Origin: Glandiceps talaboti | Lineage: Eukaryota; Hemichordata; Enteropneusta; Spengelidae | NCBI RefSeq assembly: GCF_964340395.1 | Contig: NC_135571.1 | Coordinates: forward strand, 6,653,953-6,717,952 | DNA length: 64,000 nucleotides | Reading direction: 5' to 3' | Shown: piece by piece, positions 28,401 to 43,400 of the stretch | Numbering within the stretch: position 1 is the stretch's first letter | Layout of the letters: each line of letters starts with the position of its first letter | Position numbers and translations under genes: made by a program | The notes under the pieces: generated by a model | What the model was told of the DNA's origin: nothing | The model's database searches: none | The model's input: the letters and a program-made list of their open reading frames with translations, nothing else

Positions 28401-31400
28401 TGCCAGTCGCAGCTACTACAGTGTTAATGTTTCAGGCTGGTTTGTAACATTGAGGCAATGAATAATACACAGTTCCATCCTAACCATATAGTATATAATG
28501 AATAGTGCATTTGACATTGTTTTCCGCAGACTAGCACCATATGCTCATTAATAGTTGAACCCAATTGTTTTAATTAAATCTTCCTTTGCCCCATCCGCTG
28601 TCTCTGTTCTTAACAGGAACCATAGTCATTCTGTGTAGTGTCTTGCTGTGGACTTATTCTTACCGTTGAATTATGCTATGAACTACCATTTCAATTCCCC
28701 CTGTGTGGAATTAGAATGTGAGTCGGAATTAGAATGTGAATCGGATATCAGAATTAGAATGTGATTCTGATTCCGAGTCTGATAATATTTTGATTAATGA
28801 AGATCATTACTTTTAATATAGTCGTGCAATCACATCTCATGTGTACATGGGTCAAACTAACTTATTAGAGTGACCTATATTAACTTACTAATGCTAATTC
28901 CATTTCAGACTCTGTTTTTAAACTTCAACGTATGATTTTACAGCAAAATATAACATTGAAATATGACAGAAATGAATTTCATGACATAACACTAAGTGAA
29001 GAATTGGCTATTTAGTTTATAACAGCATATTGATACTTTTATATGTTCACACTGTAACCTGCCGAAAAAGTAATTTAACAGTTCTGAAGCACTGTGGGTC
29101 CAACTTTCTGAGTGCTTTTTCTCAACGTTATTGGACAAACATGCTTTTAACCCTCCTTTTTATGGACACAGAATGTATTATAACATCTCAAATACTAATG
29201 GTACTCTCCTGTTTCACTTTCTTTGGTGAAACAAACAAGTGTAATATGGTACACAACGTATAAGGTTCAGTAGTTTCCATTCACGTGATTTCTCTTCGAA
29301 ATTACAAAATCTATAGAATTCGGTACATTTCTATAATCCTTCTACATGGGATTAGTCTTTTCATGAGATTAATGTGTTCTAGGGAAAGATCACACCAGAT
29401 TAATAACAAGATTTGTATGTATGAATAATATGTGTTTTAATTACAAGCATATACGGAGGCTAGATCCCATTCCTGATTATATAATACAATTCCCTAAAGA
29501 AGAGTCGGTGGAAAATGGATGGTTATGTTACATGTAATACATCACAATTCATACTGATACACAATCTCCCACCCACTTCTATGTAACTACAAAACTTAGC
29601 TTAAAGCACAGTGAGCGCTAGAGAATTTTATACCTCTATCCCTGTTAATTTGTCAGTTGTTATGAGTAGGAAAGATAGCATATGTAGCATGAACGAATGT
29701 GAAAGGGCATCTTGACATATAATATGTATGTGTATATAATATTTCTACATTGCGTTTGACCATCGACACTAACAATAAATATAGTTATAGTTGTATAATA
29801 AAATGGAAAAGAATTCTGCTAGGTTGCATATGATTTTATTTATTAATCTCTATATACTTGTCAAAAACGTCACCAACATCTATTGACTAATACATAGAAT
29901 TATTAATTGTGGTAATGAATTTTCCTTTAGATTTTGACAAAAAGGACATTGAAAAATATAACACTAGCCTCAACAATTCCGCAAAACAATCATGATATGG
30001 AATATATTAAACACTCTCAACACTGTTATTTATTGTTAATGTTTCCAAATGAAAATAATATCTGTGTACGGAAATTGAAATTGTTTTGACGTTTCACTTA
30101 TAGGATATTGTGTTTTTTTTACATAAACATCGACATATTTCATCCCTACACTGCCAAAAACAGAGGCAGGAACAAACACAACAGGATACCTTACCGACAC
30201 ACACTGTTAAACATGGCTATTCTTGTACAGAAACAGGCTTCTGCTGCACATATTGCATAATTATGGACTTAAAGATTTTAATTGCGTCAATTACTTTCCA
30301 ACTGATGATCAACACGATAACTTGTCTGGTTTCTACATACCCACCATGTGTAGCATATCTATAATTATTTATTTTACATGTTATGTTGTCTGGACGTGTG
30401 TATAAATGTCCTCTCACATCACAGCATCTCCAGGTTAACTTCGATTCCCATGTAAAAGTGTAAACAACTACATAACTTAGATATAGAATGATGTACAATA
30501 GTTCAACCATAAAGCTACAGACTTTGTCTCTTGAATAGTTATACAATACAGTTCAATATTTTTGTACTTTGAAAATATTCAACAAAATATTTCAAAAAGG
30601 CAATACCGCTGACAGCAAGAAATCATTAGTACGTTTGTAATATTAATCATAATCTTCTACCGTTGAAGCGTAAGGAATGTGATTCAACGTACGCCCTAAG
30701 TGTAAGAAACTGTCAAGCTTGTGACTGAGATATCAAGGCTCACTACACATCATGTAACACGACTTGTCTGTAGAACATGTCTATACTATTACTCTGGTAA
30801 TTGAAACTTCAGTTTACTAAGATAGACACAAACTAAAGCTATTGTCACAACATATTGATACAACAGTGATCAGCTATTCAATGGATGTTGGTTTAATTAC
30901 AGTCTCAGTTTGACGGCTCTCTGAAAGCTAGGTCCAATAATTTGCAGTGTTGTTTTGGGACATCCACTGTTTACACTATCGTGACCAAATGATGATTACA
31001 TTCGTACAACACAGGAACCGATATCAACATGTGTGATCTACAACACATTGAACAACTGTAATTTCAGTTAATGTCTATTTTTAATTTAGTAAACCGGAGC
31101 ATGGCGACACTGAGAGTCATATCATGGAAGAAGAAACTAACCAATAAACGAATAATTAAACGTAGAATAAACATTGGAAATACATCTTAATCTTTTGCTG
31201 TTACTTTAGGAAAGTATCGCTAGTCTTAGTTAAAACAAGAAAACAAATATGGGAATTACACAAATCTTTGGTCAAAATGATATTAATATTATCCATTTAA
31301 GATTCCTAAACGACAACCGAATATTGAGTTCACTCATTGGGGAAAAGAGTGTTCTTTCTATTAAAAGCAATATTTCTGTTATTATTATCATACAATTTAT

Positions 31401-34400
31401 TCTTCATCAACATCAACATTTCATACTTTGAGAGATAAATTGGATTGGAAGACCAGGATGTGGTGATGGTGTCTTGGCAGGTAAACGAGCTGGATAAATA
31501 AAGACTTGAGACCGTCAAATCTTGAAACTTCGTATTTGATGAAAACATGACGTTTTGAGCTACAAGCTCTGCTTCAGGGTAGAATGTCTTCAAGTCGATA
31601 AAGTACTAAAAATAACAGGTAAAACGTATGAAAAACGGAATGTAATAAAACTATTAAAATCACAGTTGTCACTGGTTGACAAGGTTGCTGTACAGGTAGT
31701 AATATGTATTAGTGTATGGAGAAGTATAGAATAAATATAAGTTTGGAGGGTTTTGAAAAGAAAATCGAATTTCAGACAAATTGACTGCTGGGAAACATTT
31801 TACTCACGGTACTAGTCATGCACCCAAGTGTTATCAAGTTGTATAAGCTGTTCGATCTATCTGACATACAGATCTATTGAACACCTGCTCCTAAGAGGAA
31901 AGAAATCCAGTGTAGTATCTAAAAGTGGAATCAAAGTACACCTTTCGCTGCCTTAAATTCGTTAAGGATCATTGAAAACCTAGAAAACATGTTGTTCTAC
32001 ACATATATGACACGTTTCACTACTTGAAAATATAAGTGAATTCGACAATCTTACTGATGATTTTCAGTTGATAATTAAGTTTGTGCATATGGGGTTATTA
32101 TACCTATTGAGTAATATAAATCTCTTGTGTCCATATACGATCACATGTTCTGAACAGTAGATCAATCTGCTGACAGATACTGAGGTGTGCAGCCAAAAAA
32201 TTCAGGTATCAATTTACTTGTTTTTGTTTGAATCAAAAGTTTACTTAGATACTGTGTTTTCAAAAAAGGTCACATAAATCTAAAAAAATAACTTTTACAA
32301 TAATTTAAAAGAATACTTTATTTGATCAATTTAATTTTCACTTTGCTTAATTTTAATTTCATTGCAGCTATAAACACAACATCTCTGGGAAATATCTCTT
32401 AATAGGAATATGTATTAATTTTAATTAAGTAGCCTTGGGGAATTACAATGAAAGACATATTAAAGAGAAATTATGATCCATTGCCTTTGAAATAAGATAT
32501 CGACAATGTAATATTTGTATTATTGTGTAAATTATACAAAATATGATGAAATAAAAAAAAACTCAAATTGTGTAATTGAGATTTTATTTGTACCAATAGT
32601 CTGAGATATCGATATGCTTCTTCTCCAAAGATCCCCTAGGTTATGTGGGAAAGACAAATGTGTGCGCTTGTATGTATGTATGTATGTATGTATGTATGTG
32701 TGTGTGTGTGTGTGTATGCATGTATGTATGTATGTATTCACAGAGTTCATTCATTTTACTACCTATCTACCTATTTGTCTTCCAAAATGTAGGCTGTAGG
32801 TCGATGGGCAAACATGAACCCATGATGTTACATATTCTGTAACTCTTCCAAAACATGCTCAAAGCCCTTAAGATCTATTCAGCATAATACAGACTTATAA
32901 CGGTACAGATATCTAGAAATGGTGCAAATCCCTAGGGAGCATGCAGACCATTGCATTCTATGTTAGTGGTTAGGGTTGATGTCTATTTATAAAACAACAA
33001 TTTGGCTAGGCTACAATTGGGGTTCAAAACTTGGCAAAAGACTTTAGCCAATTAGAAAGAAAAGGGAGCGGCAATGACACTTACAGATTCCAAACTGGCT
33101 ACTCTCTCAACTTGACCATCATTACTCCGTACACAAACAGACAGACAGACAGACAGACAAACAGGTAGGCAAACAAACAAACAACCGACCATCTAGAAAT
33201 ATGAAACGGTTGTACCATATGGATTTCTTATTCAAGCAAGCAAGCAAACAAATAAACAAACAAACAAACAAACTAACAAACAAACAAACAAACAAACAAA
33301 CAAACAAACAAACAAACAAACATCCAACAATCGACAAGCTAGAAATACGAAATGTAAGATATTGAGATGGGAAAGATGTTATCAAAATTGTTTGAAAATT
33401 AATATATATCTTTTCTCAAAATGCAGAAATCATCAACTTCTGCACTACACTGTCGGCAAAACACGACTAAATGCAAGCCATAGATTGAATTGCCGCAAGA
33501 GATACATTTGTTCTCAATAATGGTAATGATGTATATTTCATAAATAATTGGTTTGTCTCCGATTAGGAAATCATAACAAAACAACGTGAAAGATATCCGC
33601 TTACAACAATCACGATTCATTCGATATCAATTGAACATTGAGCTGTGGAGAATGTACCCATCATATGTAGATTCATTCCCTTGTATTATTTCTCTGAAAA
33701 GGTTAATCCAGTCTGGACTCATTTATAGCCAAATTATACGAATTTCTTTGAATCTAATACAAAGAAGAAAGAATGATGATGCAAGTTTAGGGCTATCAGA
33801 ACACACAATTATTATGAATTTCGAACATCAAGAAATCTCTGAATTTATTCAAGAACGAGAGCTGGTGAGAATTAAGTTTAAATAGAAAAAAAAATAAACC
33901 CGTTACTTTATGAAATCACTGGTATTTCGATGTTATCTGTAATGGGACATAGACTGTTACAACCCTATGAAAAGAACTCTAAATTTCTTTATTTATCTAT
34001 TTGATAATTATTTATGTCGCAAAATGTTCTAAACATGTTTAAAGATGCAATTGTTCAGCAATTGAAAATAATGATTTCCCATGTTGACTTCTACATCTTC
34101 ATTCATACATACATACATACATGTATGTATGTATGTATGTATGTATGTATGTATGTATGAATGTATGGACTCTGAGGGCGTTATGTAATATAGTTTTAAA
34201 ACGGTCGATGAACATTTTGATATCAACTCTGTATTTATGATAAATTCCACTACGGCATCTATGATGGGCTACATGGTTAGATAGACAGCGACATACAGAC
34301 AGATATCGATAGATAGACAAAGAGATAGGCAAACATGACAGGCACACAGAAGTAGATAAAGATGGGCAAGCGACTAAACAGGCAGGCAGATGGACAGGCA

Positions 34401-37400
34401 GAGAGAAATATAGATGATATGGCCAGTAGGAGAAAGACACAATGAGTAAAGCTAGAGACATGAATAGAGAAAGATAGAGACAGAACCTGAGCGAGAGAGA
34501 TAGATAGAGACACAGACCGACAGTGAGGCACACGGAAAAAATAAGGAACTGAGAGAGAGAGTGCATTTTTAAATGTTTATCGCGTACGGTATAAATCATT
34601 CTATCACACATCTGAGATGTATCTGACCCAGCATGGCACCGTGCATTTCTAGAGCCTATAAACACACACAAATAGGTTATTCTTGACATCCCTAATATAA
34701 TTTCCGCCTTCGTACAATTCACAGTACATTCAGTTGAGCTGCCGTGTCAATTCCCTTTAGACATGGAAGAATGGGTTTTAATAACAAACAGAGAAAATAA
34801 TGGCCTACAGTAATTTAGAGTTAATTAACTCAGCTTTTAATTTCGCACGGATAGTTTTCTTATTTGCATATTCTAATTTAGTTTAATTATTTCATCAAGA
34901 CATTATCATACTTATTTGCATTGTCTGCCAGCTGACGCATTTTTACGTTACTATTAAAATCTACTCTACATACTGAAAGTGTTCAGTTTATGAGGTCAGT
35001 TCATTAGCATTTGAATGGAAAAGTGGTGTGGACTCAATTGGCGCTATCGTGCAGATTATACATTCTAATTTATTACAAAAGGTAGAAATTTGTTCGTCTG
35101 CTGAACAAATACAGTTGGAACGTCGACGACTTAGTCATCGAACATGTTTTTCTCTTCATGTATAGCTCCACCGCCGAAAGGCAGGACGTTTCCGAAGACA
35201 GTCTACGAAGGGCCGAATATCTCAAAAAATAGCAGGAAGGACTACCGCATGACCCACCAAATATCACCGGAATCTATGAGCCTGACGCTGAAGAACAATC
35301 TCTCAGAGAAAAGCTACTCTACGGAGTCAGACGAGAGTCTACATGTACTATCTCCAGCTGCGCATTCATCAGTTTCTGCTAGCACATCAGCCAGCAATGT
35401 TACAAGTCCTAATGACTCCTACAGCAGTTTGCAGGTGAGATAAATTTATCGTCTGCAACGTTAGTTCCCGCCATTTTCTGTTGTCTTAACATATGAGTCT
35501 ACAACGCGCGATAACTCAATGAATTAATGTCCATCAAATAAAGAAGCATTTGTTATTATTATATGTATGTACAATTCCTTATAATATTTTCACGTATGAA
35601 AAATTAGTGAATGAAATAATGGATACAAGAAATGTGTCAAATTCACCATCACTCAATCATTATGGCAGAGCAGTTTTTGACATGAAGGTGTAATCTAAGA
35701 TAAATCATGCCACCGATATTTTTATTATGGGTGTATTGGAAACAGATGGCAATTCCACTATATATGCCCACTTATTGCAGCCGACATAGCAAACGGCAAA
35801 ATACTGTTTTGTGTTGGATTTAGCCCCTGAGGTAGGCCTCAGAGGGGTTGGTTCTGTTATTAAACATCCGCGTTATAATTTAAGATTATATCGCGCTTCG
35901 AGACTGAGTCATAGGAATTATAGGTGTATTGTGTGTACATATCATAACTTCCGTTCATTAACAATATCAAATTACAAGGCAAAATAGCGATAACCCTTGA
36001 ACGGTTCTTTATTCAATATCTCTTGAATTTGCTACTCACATATTCTCATGAATTCAGTGTTGACTGTTCTGTATATTCCATTACCTTAGAACCCAGCATC
36101 ACATCACTTGTATTTGACAAATAATTACACTCGCATATTGTGTTATATTTTGATTAGAATGACGAGAGATTAATTCTTATTTGTCTATAATATAAGCCGC
36201 GAATTCCTCGTGGGACACGATCTGATAGTCTATCTATTTTATATTTGTATATCTATTGTATATTTGTATACACGTTTTCGAATTTGAATATTTCAAGTGT
36301 AAATGTAATTGTAAAGTTTTCGGCAATTCAACTGAAAGGGATGGCCTTCGTCGTTACACGACAGACCAAATCTATTTTAACAAGCTTCGGCTAGGAAGTA
36401 TCAATTCATGTTTGCCGAGTGAGTCTTATTAGCATATATTTGAATGTTTTGACATGGCCCCAGGAATAAGTCTATTATTAGATACATTCAGGCACAATAA
36501 TCGATCAGCGTTAAAGGCGGGAAATGAATCACATGGATATTTACAATAAGTTTTTTTTTGCAAATACACAGCTAGTCGTCATTAATATATTGGTATTGTG
36601 TCATTTGGTGTTCTGGACAACTTGATGGATTAGCTTTCTGTTAATCGAAATAGTTGTTTCAATTTGATTAAAGGCGTGTAAACTGACTCTGAAAATTCAA
36701 TCGCGCGAGAACGTTAACGTGCTGACTTTGGTGGGAAACTATCCAATGAAAGGATTTAGTCTTTCTAAATGTATTTGTAAAAACCTTATTAAAACAAAAG
36801 TTATATCAATCATATTTAAGTGCACGTGAGAACTGACTTCACTAAAGTATCAATCGCGCGAGAACGTGATAATGTGACATCGAGGTGAAACATGCCATAT
36901 ATATAATGATTTTGAATCTCGAAAATAATTCTAAATTGGTGTTTTATCTACACATACACACACACATCTTGAATTAGCCATCGAATGTACCGGTAATTTA
37001 ATAAGGAATTAATTTATATATTTGAGCTGCTATAATAATGCTGCCGAATTGTAGTAAACATTTTAATATTTTTGCAGTGCACATTACATTGCCAAATCCT
37101 CGTATCTGTCTGCACAAATAAACTGGACCTTTTAAGATTTGAGACACATTCTTGGACAACGTTCAGTATCGACCTATATTATCGTCTTGCATTTGGATAG
37201 CGTATTGTGTACACTGTAGCAATCTCTACATGATTCTGGAGTCAGTATCTAATAATACGTTGATGAATTAGAAGCTGGGTGCTCGATTAACGGTCATTTA
37301 TCGGGCATCTAGATTATTGTCGAGAAATACATGGCTTGCAATATGGGAACTACAAATCATTACAAAGACGAAGCTATAAAGGTGCCCAATTATATTTCAT

Positions 37401-40400
37401 CGTAAAGCCAGTTCTGTTAACTAGCTACACAGGGGCAGGTTGAGTTAATTCGAAAGTAATGAAGCCAGCTTGTGAGATGACTCCAAATCATGCGAGTATC
37501 TAGAAGCCGTTGTAGAACAGCTGAAGCCATTAACATTAATAGCAACCGACGTTGCTAATGATTAGGTAATTCAAAACCTCGCAAATAAAACCGTGATTTA
37601 CGTTGTAACGAAAAACATGGCTTTCAATATGTCTATCGTCTGCATTCCTTGAACTCGCGGCCATCTTGCAAGCAATTGTTCATGGGAAATATCTTTCTTT
37701 ATCGTATCGACCTCATGGCATGTAAAATATAACTGGATGTAGCAAATATTTTATCCACATGTTGTAATGTTAGCTATTTGATATAATTTACATTGAAGAA
37801 TTTGCATCGTTTACAGATAAAAAAAAAATGGAACGGAAGGTAGACTGTGCATAGACCGTATCGAATATTTAAATAGTGTAGAAAACTCGCGTTGAAACAG
37901 GGAGTCGCTGAAAAGTTGGGTCTCCTGGCTATATTTAACAACGAAGTGCAGCTTGAACAGGAAAAATGTAAAATTGCGGTGTAAAATGGACGACTTCTAC
38001 TTTAAATGAATCTAACTACACACGTGTTACATCTCGTGAGATTAGCATGTGTATCGATTATCACGTGTATCAGGTGTTAAAGAAGGAATTAATTAGAAGA
38101 AAGTGACACATTCATTAAGCAAAGAAACCCCTAAGGGATTGTTATTTGTCGCTTATCAATCTTCAAATAGCAAGCAAAAAACGAACCTGAAGAAGAAAAA
38201 ACCCAGTTTGGCTGATAACTGATAAGTAGATATTACAGAGAGTGGTTGTTATAATATGTGTAACGTTATGCATTGCAGAAAAGTGTTCTTCCTCAGATCT
38301 CAAAGTTGTAAGTTTTTCCACATAACGTTTTAACTGATTTAACAATTCATGAAGTGATAGCCATTATACATTTTTAATCATTGCTGTAGTGTACCAAGAT
38401 AACTTGGACTGCTTAGTGTACAGAACGTCTAAAATCCGTATACTTTTGGTACTCATGCATATGCTACGTGCAGTGTGAATTGAAGTTGTATAAATGCTGA
38501 ATTCTCTAAAAGGTTACTGCAAATTTATCATTCATTTAACTCATTTTCCTTAATCAATATCAACTTTTGCCGAAAGTAAGCAGCAGACATTTTTTTAAGC
38601 TTAATTAAGTTCAAGCGAATTGAAAATCCTTACTAAAAGTCTAGATTTAATGACAAAATGTGATCAATGTTGGTGCATGACTTTGATAGTATTAGAATTA
38701 GGAATCATCTTCTGGCACAGGTTCGACCATTGATGTTATAGTTTGGGTTTCTTCGACGTTTTTATTAACACATTATATCAACGTAAGGGTTATGTAATTT
38801 TCTGAATATCACGTCACGAGTTCAACTAATAACAAATGGTTGTAAATTATACTATTAACAAGAAGCAGGTACCTTTAAATATGAGACATAAATTACCAAA
38901 CAAATACATATAAATCTGCTGGTTTATCTCCCTTTAAGGTTTACTATTAACAGACAGTCTCATTAATTATGCACTTATGAAGTTAAAATATTGCCAACTA
39001 TTGCAAAGGGGAAATGTCCTTTACAATCACTGAATGATTTAACAATATGCAAACAGGTATATATATGGCGATCGAGTCATATACAGCACGTAACACCTGA
39101 TAAGCAAGTCCAATGTGGGCTAGACTAGTTTACAGCTTTCATGTCAAAGGTAAAATAATACCTTTTTAATTATAAGACAAGTATGCAGCATTTTTAACGT
39201 GGTTAATTTATGAGCCTGATGACTAAAAACAGAGTGGATGCAGCGTGATGACAAGGCCACAACTGTGATTTACATTTAACTCAATAAATGCTAAACAGTG
39301 TTTATAGCACATGCGTTTACACTGTATTCACTAAGTATTTACTATTTGCAGTACTTACACTGTTTACAGATTGATAACATTGAGAGACACCACTTGCTGG
39401 GCTTGTAATGAAAGCAATTGAAACATTTTATGTCTAATACTTTCCATGAATAATATAAAACGCAATCAAAATATATGCAATCTCTTTCATTATGGGTTAT
39501 ATAGTCAAAATGAACTATTATCATATTCTACATATGTCTGAATCCCCAGCTCATTATTTTGATGGATTGACCAACTAAATAAAAGTCGTTACATTTGATT
39601 GAAAATAAAGATACATTGTGAAACACAAGGTTTGTCAGCTATAAGTATTTTTCTCTCTAGATGATTGATTCCAATTGACAAAGCGTGTCACACGTGAGAT
39701 AAAGTGACATTTGGTCATGTACCGATTTAACATTAGGGAAGGTGCTAACACTAGACTATAGAATTTAACTTACAAAGTCGTGTCAATGCTGGCAGGGAGG
39801 TTTATTTCAAAGCTTTGACATTTTAAAAATTAAATTTCAAATGTTACAAACGTTGAACGTGTGAATAGAACACCATACCATGGCAACGTTATTTCAGTGA
39901 ACAGATTGTGGTTGCCTGATCGAAAAAAATAGCACTACAGTCGTAATAATACAGTATCAAATAACACACATGGCCTCTCATAATAGTCTGTAGGTACATT
40001 TGCGTTGGGGCATCGATATTGACTTGTGGTGTATACTTACAAGACATAATGGCATGTAGTTTCCACACATCAAAATGTTTTAACACACAAGTTAAAATGG
40101 CCATGTGGATGAGGATCTGGTAATTATTTTGGATTTTTCAGTTATAAAACAATTGTACCATGGCTTCCTTCTTGAAAAAGTGTCAAACAACATAGACCAA
40201 TTCTGTGTTTGTGTTAAACTCAACACATTGCAAAAAGCTAAAAATGTGTAGAAAATGTATCAAACGTTTTACCCATTTATTATGCTCTTGCAATTTATTG
40301 AGTTACAAACAAGGATATTGATTCTGTATTTCTTGGCAATTTCTCAAGTTGGAAGCCATGAATTTCAAGATAAAATTGGTTTATAAATTAAAAATCCAAA

Positions 40401-43400
40401 ATAATTACCAAATCCTCATCCATCTCAGTGGCTACTTTAATGAAACAAAAAATAGTGGTTCAAAGGTTACTATGAGTATTGAATTCAGTCGTTTGTCAAA
40501 AATACTGTCCTTCATGAACGATATGATAAATGTCACACAGTGGTGTATGAATTCAGGAAATAGAGATGCAGTTTTTTGCACGTTTTTGGGGACGGATGTT
40601 TTTTCTTTATATATGCGTGAGAAGGCCATGGGGTGCAATTACTTAGCAAGGAAATGGAAAGAGCTAAGATATGTCATGTGAACACAATGAATCAGCAGTG
40701 AACTAAAATAGTCTTTAGTCTAGTTTATTTCAGTAAAACAACGAGATCGACAGAACAGATATACAAATAAAAGCTGGTACAAATTGTTGAATTACTTGGA
40801 TAACCCACAAAGTCAAAGACTTGTTTCCAGTGGGGTCCACACAGTGATTCAAGATAGTGGCGAGATTAGCAAAGGTGTTCAACTACATGGAATAGGAAAG
40901 ACTAGCAGAAATAGGGACAACATGGAGGCATAATAACTATTAACGAATAGACTCGCTGTTTTCAGTATCCCTGTAGTGAAGTTGCAGCTTTTGGAAAGCA
41001 TAATGAAGGTCTATCGTCAAAGTAAAAGATACAAGTTGAGTTTAAACTTTGTTGATTGTAATTTTACTGCATAATTAAACAGCACATGTAGCTACTTACT
41101 GGAGAATACTTTAGCATCATTTGTATTTCACTGACCTCAATGGTATTACGATAAACCTTTTAAACAATTAGATGACAGGATTTATTGTACGAAGAAAAGT
41201 GTCAAGGATATAAGATTTTCTAACAATGCCCGAAGACAATGTCATAGCAGGTATACAACGTCATTAACACAGAATTATTCACTTAACTTCAGTAAAAGGT
41301 ATATATACTCAGCTTGCCCCACTCAATGAAAGATGAAAATGACTACTTCTGTACCGATCATATCCTCACTTATAATATTCAATATTATATTTTTGTTAAA
41401 ATTTTAGCAGATCCAAGAAATATTTATTAGGGATGATTCAACAGGAATGATAATTTTTATTCAAGGGATAACTTTAAAAAGGAGAAATAATATTATAAGG
41501 TCAATTCGAGTATTGATTATGGGGATGCCTTAGCTACTTACTGAATTCATATCAGAAAAGGAAGTTCAAACTGCATCAGATGACTGTTGTGGGAGTGGCT
41601 TAGGTTCAGAAGTGAAATTCCACTGGCTTCACATTTCTGTTATTTTTGCAATAAATATGGTGTTACATTAGTGTGAAGTGGAGGATTTCCAGTTATTCGT
41701 AGAGCCCTTCTTAATAACTTGTCGTTACACATGTGCATGGCCAAGTGTCTTCTTACTTTGACATAAAAATCACATAATATATCAATAGTATGCGTGTGTG
41801 TAGTATTAAGGAGAAAAGCACTATTCCTTCCTCACACGCGAAATGAATTCCAAACAATACAAATACATTTTATTTTGCTATATATAATGAATTATGTACA
41901 TACAAACGACCTTTCAGTAAAATCGAGCTTCTACAGTAAAAGCAAGTTTCAATTCTGTCAAATACAGCTGTGTAACTTGTGTGGAATTTTTAACGGTTTA
42001 ACTTTTAACATTTATTTATTTTCTATAGAGCTGTCTCTATTATAAAAATATTCAAAGCGCTGAACAATAACAATTAAAAATTAAAAGCATTTGGAAATGA
42101 AATAAAATTAAATACATGTAAAGTTAAAACTCGTAAGATAAACATACCTAAATGATCTGATAAAACTAATAAAGTACTACAATCAAAATAACTTAATTAA
42201 AATCAATACAGTCCATAATACTGTTTAAAAAGATGTGTTTTCAGTACACGTTTAAAATGTTCCACATTGTCAATGCCCTTAAGTTCCTCGGTTAGAGAAT
42301 TCCATAGTTTTGGCCCACATATGGCGAAAGCTCTGTCATTCAATTTATTGAACTACATGGGCACTATTATATTGTGACTGTTAATTGGTGTTATGGACCC
42401 TTTGAACCTTTATTGTTTATGCTAACTTTTGATTTGAAGCCATCAACTTGTGTCTTGAAATATTTGGTTTGAAACTATCTATTTAATTATACAAATATAT
42501 TTTCTTTCAGTTTAATGTGCAACGAATCAATGGCACTGGCAAATATGGAAGCGGACTTCAGGGTGGACAATACCACATGCCAGTTGGTCAACTGGAAACT
42601 GATAATCCCCAACTCCAGCCATCGTTTTCCGAAGAATCGTCTGAATTTATCATGAGAGGCTGTGTACAGTTTTCTCTTTGCTATGACCAATATACTGGAC
42701 ATTTGCTGATAATGCTATTTCAAGTCAAGAATCTCCCACCAAAAGAATTTAGTGGTACAAGTGACCCGTATGTCAAGATTAAAATACTGAGGGAGAGTTA
42801 TCAAGGAATGGGTGAGATTTATTTTCATCTGAAATAAAGAATTCACGTTTGAGGAATTTTCATTTGAAATTTGACATGAAGATCACGTAACTTCCAAATT
42901 AGGAGGATTTTTTTTTTGCTTTTTTTTTTGCTATCTAGTGTCTTGAATTTATCATCATTTCGTGTTTATTGCCCCTGAATTCGCACTCTACAGTTTCTAT
43001 AGGTATGAAGGACATGCCTGATATGTCATGCGTACATTTGAAGGGGTTAATGACATAAGGTCTAAAGATAAAAAAATCGTTTTGAGAAAAAAACACACCA
43101 AAAACGTATTTTTGGCACTAGGCCCTTGTGATCCAAAGTCAAAATTTAAATCAAGTTTTTTCCTCGTCATCATCCTAATTTGATGATGTGGAAATGGGGT
43201 TGTCAGTGGCTAAGTGGTTAAAGCACTTACCACTTGCCACTGCGATCGGGGTTAGAACCCATTCAGGGTTTGATCAAATCTACCACGCTGTAAGTAAGAA
43301 GAGTGCAGTTCAGTTTGACTCTACTGAACAACTTGGGCTTTTCCCCGGGTACTCCGGTTTCCTCCTGCATTAACACGGAATCTTTCCCTCCTGCTATTGG

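Larger units (their letters stand above)
26759..35165. other. Synaptotagmin-like intron 2, repeat-rich
   Basis: An 8.4-kb intron with a MITE (26850-27250), repeat copies at 28164-28271 and 30805-31000, a Penelope-like fragment (31440-31610) and several tetranucleotide arrays. The open frames at 28247, 29030, 30110 and 33586 show no domain and no matching phase. Confidence 0.5.
35435..42510. other. Synaptotagmin-like intron 3
   Basis: A 7.1-kb intron, mostly AT-rich unique sequence. It holds a MITE (40091-40441) and a LINE 3' end (42040-42350) close to the exon 4 acceptor. The 40349-40681 frame has no recognisable domain. Confidence 0.5.

Noticed and set aside
34099-34722. 207-codon minus-strand frame rich in Leu, Ser and Cys
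   Set aside because: It follows degenerate GATA/GACA repeats; no domain and a skewed composition.
40349-40681. 110-codon frame beside MITE M1
   Set aside because: Its first third is MITE arm; the rest has no recognisable domain or splice sites in phase.
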